A stretch of 19,227 nt of DNA from Bacteroidia bacterium (GTDB lineage: Bacteria > Bacteroidota > Bacteroidia > Bacteroidales > Azobacteroidaceae): NCBI GenBank assembly GCA_025996815.1, contig BNTT01000045.1, forward strand, positions 1 to 19,227, given 5' to 3'. The notes under the pieces are model-generated. The model ran no database searches and had not been told where the DNA came from. It was given only the letters and a program-made list of their open reading frames with translations. Both the position numbers and the translations under genes were made by a program. Below are positions 15,135 through 19,227 of the stretch, one piece after another; position 1 is the first letter of the stretch; each line of letters begins with the position of its first letter.

Positions 15135-16475
15135 TCAAAGAGATACCGGTTTAAATTTTGGAACTAAGGATTTCATTATCGCCCACGCCAACAGATACGC
15201 CACCGCGCAGAAGAGGAACATGAGCGTGTAGCCGGTCTCCTTCTGTCCCAATTCGTCGTAGAATTTGAACAAATGACCTGCTACTTGCGAGATTACAATG
15301 CCACCCACGCCGCCTGCCATACCGCCGATGCCGGTTACAGAGCCGACCACTCTTTTGGGAAACATATCCGAAACGGTGGTGAAAATGTTTGCCGACCACG
15401 CCTGATGCGCCGATGCGCCGATGCCAATCAGCACGATTGCCCACCAAAAACTGTAGCCGCCCATATATTGCGTTGCCAAAACGACCAACGGAAACAGCGC
15501 GATAATCAGCATCGCCTTCATTCTGCCCGCATACGGATTCATCCCCTTGTTGATAAAATACATTGGGAACGCACCGCCGCCGATGCTGCCAACCATCGTC
15601 ATACTGTATAAAACCGCCAGCGGAATCGCCATTTGCGGGGGTGTCATGCCGTATTGTGTTTTAAGAAAATCGGGCAGCCAAAACAGGAAAAACCACCACA
15701 CGCCGTCGGTCATAAACTTGCCGATGGTGAACGCCCACGTTTGCTTGTAAGTCAGCAGGTTGCCCCACTCCACATACCACGGAAGCGCGTTTTTTCCCTC
15801 CACCACCTTCACTGCGTCCTCCACATCGCTGTGGATATAGTCAAATTCGCCCTGAGTGATTTTGCCTTTTTCGAGCATCTTTTGGGGCGTTTCGTAGAGT
15901 AAAAGCCAGAAAATCAGCCAGATAAAGCCGATAGACCCAACGATGATAAATGCCATTTGCCACCCCCACGAAGCGGCGATGAAAGGCACTGTGAGCGGTG
16001 CCAAAATAGCCCCGATGTTAGAGCCTGAATTGAAAATGCCGGTCGCCAAGGCGCGGTCTTTCTTGGGAAACCACTCGGCGGTCGTCTTAATGGCTGCCGG
16101 AAAGTTGCCCGATTCGCCAAAGCCCAAAACGCCCCGCCAGAGCATAAAACCGCCGGTTCCGCGCGACAAAGCGTGCCCCATAGCCCCCACACTCCAAATG
16201 ATAATCGCCCACGCATACCCTTTTTTGGTGCCCAACCAGTCGATGAAACGACCGGCAAAGAGCAGAGAAATGGCGTATGTGAACTGAAAAAAGCTCGTAA
16301 TGTTGCCATAATCAACATCATTCCAGCCAAAAGTAACTTCCAAATCGGATTTTAACAAACTCAGAACTTGCCTGTCCAAGTAGTTAATCGTCGTTGCGAA
16401 GAACAACAAGCTGCATATCGTCCAGCGATATTTGCTTATCGTTGCGTTGATTTCACTGATTTTTTGTGTCTGCAT
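15135..16475 (-). CDS. MFS hexuronate transporter, ExuT-like (anion:cation symporter family)
   Basis: A 446-residue inner-membrane carrier with about 12 hydrophobic segments. Family signs are NYLDRQVLS at 31-39, the MFS motif-A loop GRFIDWLGTKKG at 75-86, and WFPKKDRALATGIFNSGSNIG at 135-155, typical of the ACS family that includes ExuT of E. coli and GudP. A central hydrophilic loop of about 45 residues spans 196-240. It likely imports glucuronate or galacturonate with protons; the assignment rests on family motifs and its place between eda and the uxaC end of the operon. The start codon lies 8 bases after the eda stop; the gap is pure A/T. A sugar-acid other than hexuronate cannot be excluded. 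Confidence 0.88.
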   Translation of the reverse strand: MQTQKISEINATISKYRWTICSLLFFATTINYLDRQVLSLLKSDLEVTFGWNDVDYGNITSFFQFTYAISLLFAGRFIDWLGTKKGYAWAIIIWSVGAMGHALSRGTGGFMLWRGVLGFGESGNFPAAIKTTAEWFPKKDRALATGIFNSGSNIGAILAPLTVPFIAASWGWQMAFIIVGSIGFIWLIFWLLLYETPQKMLEKGKITQGEFDYIHSDVEDAVKVVEGKNALPWYVEWGNLLTYKQTWAFTIGKFMTDGVWWFFLFWLPDFLKTQYGMTPPQMAIPLAVLYSMTMVGSIGGGAFPMYFINKGMNPYAGRMKAMLIIALFPLVVLATQYMGGYSFWWAIVLIGIGASAHQAWSANIFTTVSDMFPKRVVGSVTGIGGMAGGVGGIVISQVAGHLFKFYDELGQKETGYTLMFLFCAVAYLLAWAIMKSLVPKFKPVSL

Positions 16476-16483
16476 AGTATTTT

Positions 16484-17152
16484 TTATTTTTTAATTGTTT
16501 TTATTATGTTCAAAGCATTTTTGCACAACTCCGTGATTTTCGCCCACTCTTTGGCGGCAATCACTTCTTTCGGGAAGAGGTTGGAACCCATCCCCACGCA
16601 TGTTACGCCGGCATCGAACCACGATTTGAGGTTCGCCTCTTCGGGCTTCACGCCGCCCGTCACCATCAGCAGCGACCACGGCATCGGGGCTTTCAAGCCC
16701 TTCACGAAATTGGGTCCGAGCACATCGCCGGGAAACACTTTGCACAAATCGCAACCTGCCTCCTGCGCAAATCCCACCTCCGAAACGGAGCCGCAACCGG
16801 GCGTGTAAGGCACCAAACGGCGATTTGCCACTTTCGCCACATCGGGATTGAAGAGCGGACCCACCAGGAAATTCGCCCCCAACTGAATGTAGAGCGATGC
16901 CGCCGGCGCATCCACAATCGACCCAACGCCCAAAATCAAGTCGGGGCATTCTTTCGCGACAAACTTACTCAATTCGCCAAACACTTCGTGCGCAAATTCG
17001 CCCCTGTTGGTGAACTCAAACGCCCGCACACCGCCCGCATAGCACGCTTTCACCACCTGCTTGGCGACCTCAACGTCTGCGTGATAAAACACCGGCACCA
17101 TTCCGGTTGCCGACATCGCGCTGATTACCTGCACTTTATTAAATCTTGCCAT
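16484..17152 (-). CDS. eda: KDPG / 4-hydroxy-2-oxoglutarate aldolase
   Basis: It cleaves 2-keto-3-deoxy-6-phosphogluconate to pyruvate and glyceraldehyde 3-phosphate, the last step of hexuronate breakdown. Start at the ATG of [10 protein letters not shown] gives 222 residues; an in-frame TTG six bases upstream is less likely. Conserved residues seen: Glu46 and Arg50 in FEFTNRGE (class I KDPG aldolase), the Schiff-base Lys138 in CKVFPG, the TPGCGS loop (117-122) and the phosphate-binding TGGV (165-168). The cytoplasmic enzyme works as a trimer in known relatives. It follows kdgK after about 60 bases and precedes the transporter by 8, in one transcription unit. Confidence 0.94.
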   Translation of the reverse strand: MARFNKVQVISAMSATGMVPVFYHADVEVAKQVVKACYAGGVRAFEFTNRGEFAHEVFGELSKFVAKECPDLILGVGSIVDAPAASLYIQLGANFLVGPLFNPDVAKVANRRLVPYTPGCGSVSEVGFAQEAGCDLCKVFPGDVLGPNFVKGLKAPMPWSLLMVTGGVKPEEANLKSWFDAGVTCVGMGSNLFPKEVIAAKEWAKITELCKNALNIIKTIKK

Positions 17153-17212
17153 ATTCAATTGATATTAAAAATCATGTTCCATCCTATTTAATCACAAAAA
17201 TCACAGTTCAGA

Positions 17213-18253
17213 CTATCTGCTCACCCTTCCGGAGCCATCGCCGCCCATCAACTGCTCCACTTCGGGAACGGTTACGAGGTTGAAATCGCCGTACACCGTG
17301 TGTTTCAACGCGGAAGCCGCCACTGCGAAATTCAACGCGCGCTGGTCGTCCTGCGGATAGGTGATTAAGCCGTAAATCAAGCCGCCCATGAAGGAATCGC
17401 CGCCCCCCACACGGTCCACGATGTGCGTGAGGTCGTAGCGTTTGGATTGGTAGAGTTTGCCGCCGGCATACAAACAGCCGCCCCATGTGTTGTGGTTGGC
17501 ATTGATGGAGCCGCGCAATGTGATGATGACCTTTTTGGCACGCGGAAATTTCTGCATCATCTGCGTGCACACCGATTCAAATTCGGCGGCGTTCACCTCG
17601 CCTGCCGTGCCTGCCACATCAAAATTGGCGGGCTTGATGCCAAACACTTTTTCGGCATCTTCTTCGTTGCCGAGGATGATGTCGCAGCCTGCCACCAGCG
17701 CGGGCATCACTTCGGAGGCTTTTTTGCCGTATTTCCACAAATTTTTGCGGTAGTTCAAGTCTGTGGAAACGGTTACGCCCAGCTCGTTGGCTACTTTGAT
17801 GGCTTCCAGGCAGGCATCGGCGGCACCCTGCGACAGCGCGGGCGTGATGCCCGTCCAGTGAAACCACTGCGCGTCTTTGAACACCGCGTTCCAATTCACC
17901 ATACCGGGTTTGATGTCGGCAATCGCCGAATTGGCACGGTCATAAACCACTTTCGACGCGCGCGCAATCGCCCCTGTTTCAAGGAAATAGATGCCCACGC
18001 GGTCGCCGCCGCGCACGATATTCGACGTGCCCACATTATATTTGCGCAAATCGGAAATACACCAATTCGCGATGTCATTTTCGGGCAACCGCGTCACAAA
18101 ATCCGTCGGGATGCCATAGTTAGACAGCGACACCGCCACATTCGCCTCGCCACCACCAAAGGTAGCATTCAAATTAGTCGATTGGATAAACCGCTGATAA
18201 TCAGGCGTTGCCAATCGCAACATAATTTCACCAAAAGTTACTACTTTTTTCAT
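17213..18253 (-). CDS. kdgK: 2-keto-3-deoxygluconate kinase, PfkB family
   Basis: It phosphorylates KDG with ATP to KDPG, the step before Eda. The 346-residue protein shows PfkB features: FGEIMLRL at 7-14, the substrate loop GGGEANVA (33-40), the GIYFLE stretch near 87-92, STDLNYRKNLW (163-173), GNEED (195-199) and the anion hole/catalytic motif DRVGGGDSF (280-288) with catalytic Asp286. The usual DTxGAGDxF is altered to DRVGGGDSF, as in many KDG kinases. Other PfkB sugar kinases are possible by sequence alone, but the neighbours uxaC and eda make KdgK clear. It starts after a 30-base gap behind the small membrane-protein gene. Confidence 0.93.
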   Translation of the reverse strand: MKKVVTFGEIMLRLATPDYQRFIQSTNLNATFGGGEANVAVSLSNYGIPTDFVTRLPENDIANWCISDLRKYNVGTSNIVRGGDRVGIYFLETGAIARASKVVYDRANSAIADIKPGMVNWNAVFKDAQWFHWTGITPALSQGAADACLEAIKVANELGVTVSTDLNYRKNLWKYGKKASEVMPALVAGCDIILGNEEDAEKVFGIKPANFDVAGTAGEVNAAEFESVCTQMMQKFPRAKKVIITLRGSINANHNTWGGCLYAGGKLYQSKRYDLTHIVDRVGGGDSFMGGLIYGLITYPQDDQRALNFAVAASALKHTVYGDFNLVTVPEVEQLMGGDGSGRVSR

Positions 18254-18283
18254 TTGTTTATATTTTTATTCTATTGATATTAA

Positions 18284-18775
18284 CTATTTTCCCATTTTAT
18301 TCAATAATTCCGTCAGTTCATCCGGCTTTTGTGTCCCAATTAAAAGTTTCTTTCCGTTGGTAAACTCAATTTGCAAGCCCATATCGCCGGAAACATTTAA
18401 CGCTTTTTTATATAGTCTGTACTTAAATCCCCAGCCACCATATTCTTGCGGACGGTATTGGCGGACATACAATTTGGAAATTTCTTCCCACGCAAGGTGT
18501 ATGTATTGTTTCTGATGAGGAAAAAAGCGCACATAAATTCCATCGTCCATTATCTGTGTTTCGAGCCGCTGATAAAGAACGAAACAAACATACAGTGAAG
18601 TACCGAGAAAAACAATTCCTTCCATAATCAATAGTCCGGTGTTAAGCCGCCCAAATTCAAAATATTGACCAACAAGATTTATCATGGGAACGTTACACAC
18701 ACCCACTATAAACCACGACCAAACCCACCATTGCCTGAATTTTTGTGTTTCTGTAAATAAAATCTGCGCGTTCAT
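18284..18775 (-). CDS. Small membrane protein with two TM segments, DUF6141-like
   Basis: A 163-residue protein of unknown function. Two hydrophobic helices lie at about residues 17-35 and 46-68, then a beta-rich cytoplasmic-looking region (72-163) with DDGIYVRFFP, W-x-E-I and EYGGWGFKYR, ending in an IGTQKPDEL motif. This pattern is like DUF6141-type proteins with a PH-like fold; that assignment is from memory and uncertain. The ATG at 18775 is preferred: it lies after an A/G-rich stretch and leaves a 7-base gap to the uxaC stop. An upstream in-frame ATG at 18808 would overlap uxaC by 26 bases. Its place between uxaC and kdgK suggests co-transcription but not necessarily a role in uronate use. 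Confidence 0.65.
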   Translation of the reverse strand: MNAQILFTETQKFRQWWVWSWFIVGVCNVPMINLVGQYFEFGRLNTGLLIMEGIVFLGTSLYVCFVLYQRLETQIMDDGIYVRFFPHQKQYIHLAWEEISKLYVRQYRPQEYGGWGFKYRLYKKALNVSGDMGLQIEFTNGKKLLIGTQKPDELTELLNKMGK

Positions 18776-18782
18776 CTTCTTT

Positions 18783-19227
18783 TTAAAAATTAAAGAAATT
18801 TTTTGCATTGTAATAGCTCACATTTTCGACCAACTGACCTAAGAAAGGCAGTTCGGAGGAGGGCAGCAAGCCGTTTTCTACATCGCTGCCAATGAGGTTG
18901 CAGAGAATGCGGCGGAAATATTCGTGGCGCGGATAGGAGATGAAACTGCGCGAATCGGTGAGCATCCCCACGAAGCGGCTCAGCAAGCCGAGCGTCGAGA
19001 GCGCGTTCATTTGTTCCTGCATCCCGTCCATTTGGTCGAGAAACCACCAGCCGGAGCCGAATTGGATTTTTCCGGCGACCGAGCCGTCCTGAAAATTGCC
19101 GAGCATCGTGGCGAGCATCGCGTTGTCGCCCGGATTGATGTTGTACAAAATCGTCTTTGCCAACTTCCCCTCCGCATCCAAACGGTTCAAAAAAGTTGCC
19201 AACGCCCGTGCCACCTGAAAATCGCCG
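18783..19227 (-). CDS. uxaC: Glucuronate isomerase, C-terminal part
   Basis: Only the last about 148 residues are in the window; the frame is open to the right edge (GDFQVARAL at the edge). UxaC isomerises D-glucuronate to D-fructuronate and D-galacturonate to D-tagaturonate. Family stretches seen include KTILYNINPGDNAMLATMLG, NFQDG, KIQFGSGWWF, LSRFVGMLTDSRSF and YPRHEYFRRILCN, which are highly typical of the C-terminal half. The stop lies 7 bases before the ATG of the small membrane protein. The operon promoter must lie to the right of the window. Confidence 0.95.
   Translation of the reverse strand, partial: GDFQVARALATFLNRLDAEGKLAKTILYNINPGDNAMLATMLGNFQDGSVAGKIQFGSGWWFLDQMDGMQEQMNALSTLGLLSRFVGMLTDSRSFISYPRHEYFRRILCNLIGSDVENGLLPSSELPFLGQLVENVSYYNAKNFFNF

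Noticed and set aside
17423..18277. A 284-codon open frame opposite kdgK
   Set aside because: It lies wholly antisense to a well-supported kinase gene; the composition is that of a codon-bias shadow (His/Arg/Gly-rich) with no motif.

Overview
The window reads as chromosomal DNA of a Bacteroidota species, most likely order Bacteroidales. The grounds are promoters of the TTG-N19/22-TAnnTTTG type, a lamin-tail surface protein with a C-terminal FlgD/sorting-like domain, Bacteroidota-style lipoproteins with acidic residues after the lipobox cysteine, a DUF3575-type outer-membrane protein, a viroplasmin-type RNase H and a five-repeat DUF349 protein. No tRNA, rRNA, CRISPR array or transposase gene was seen.

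Layout. Positions 1-3028 (+) hold the end of a flippase-like membrane protein, fabI (enoyl-ACP reductase, overlapping it by 8 bp) and a DUF349 coiled-coil protein with its own promoter. Positions 3033-5362 (-) hold an RNase H with an N-terminal viroplasmin domain and a secreted lamin-tail-domain protein with a Pro-Asp-Pro-Thr linker. Positions 5363-5578 are a non-coding stretch with two promoters facing each other and a long potential stem-loop in front of asd (aspartate-semialdehyde dehydrogenase, 5579-6586, +). Positions 6652-12751 (+) are a compact four-gene, envelope-directed cluster with one strong promoter. Positions 12776-13627 (-) are nadC. Positions 13628-13996 are a repeat-rich spacer holding a MITE-like element of about 275 bp. 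Positions 13997-19227 (-) are a uronate catabolism operon, transcribed from beyond the right edge: uxaC (partial), a small membrane protein, kdgK, eda, an ExuT-like transporter, and a fused nucleotidyltransferase/GHMP-kinase-like protein.

How the genes work together. UxaC opens the hexuronate pathway, KdgK phosphorylates 2-keto-3-deoxygluconate, Eda cleaves KDPG to pyruvate and glyceraldehyde 3-phosphate, and the MFS protein imports hexuronate. UxuA and UxuB are not in the window. The terminal nucleotidyltransferase/GHMP protein does not belong to the textbook pathway.

The most novel-looking part is the 6652-12751 cluster. Gene A (375 aa) is a lipoprotein made of an unrecognised domain. Gene B (868 aa) is a lipoprotein with a diverged copy of that domain, then an Ig-like Cys-containing segment, then a right-handed beta-helix. 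Gene C (392 aa) is an outer-membrane protein with an OmpA-like periplasmic part and a DUF3575-like barrel. Gene D (371 aa) is a lipoprotein made of the same kind of beta-helix as the end of B. B therefore looks like A plus D, and C could be the membrane anchor. I infer a surface adhesin or filament-like assembly distantly comparable to Bacteroidota fimbrial loci. The molecular function is unknown.
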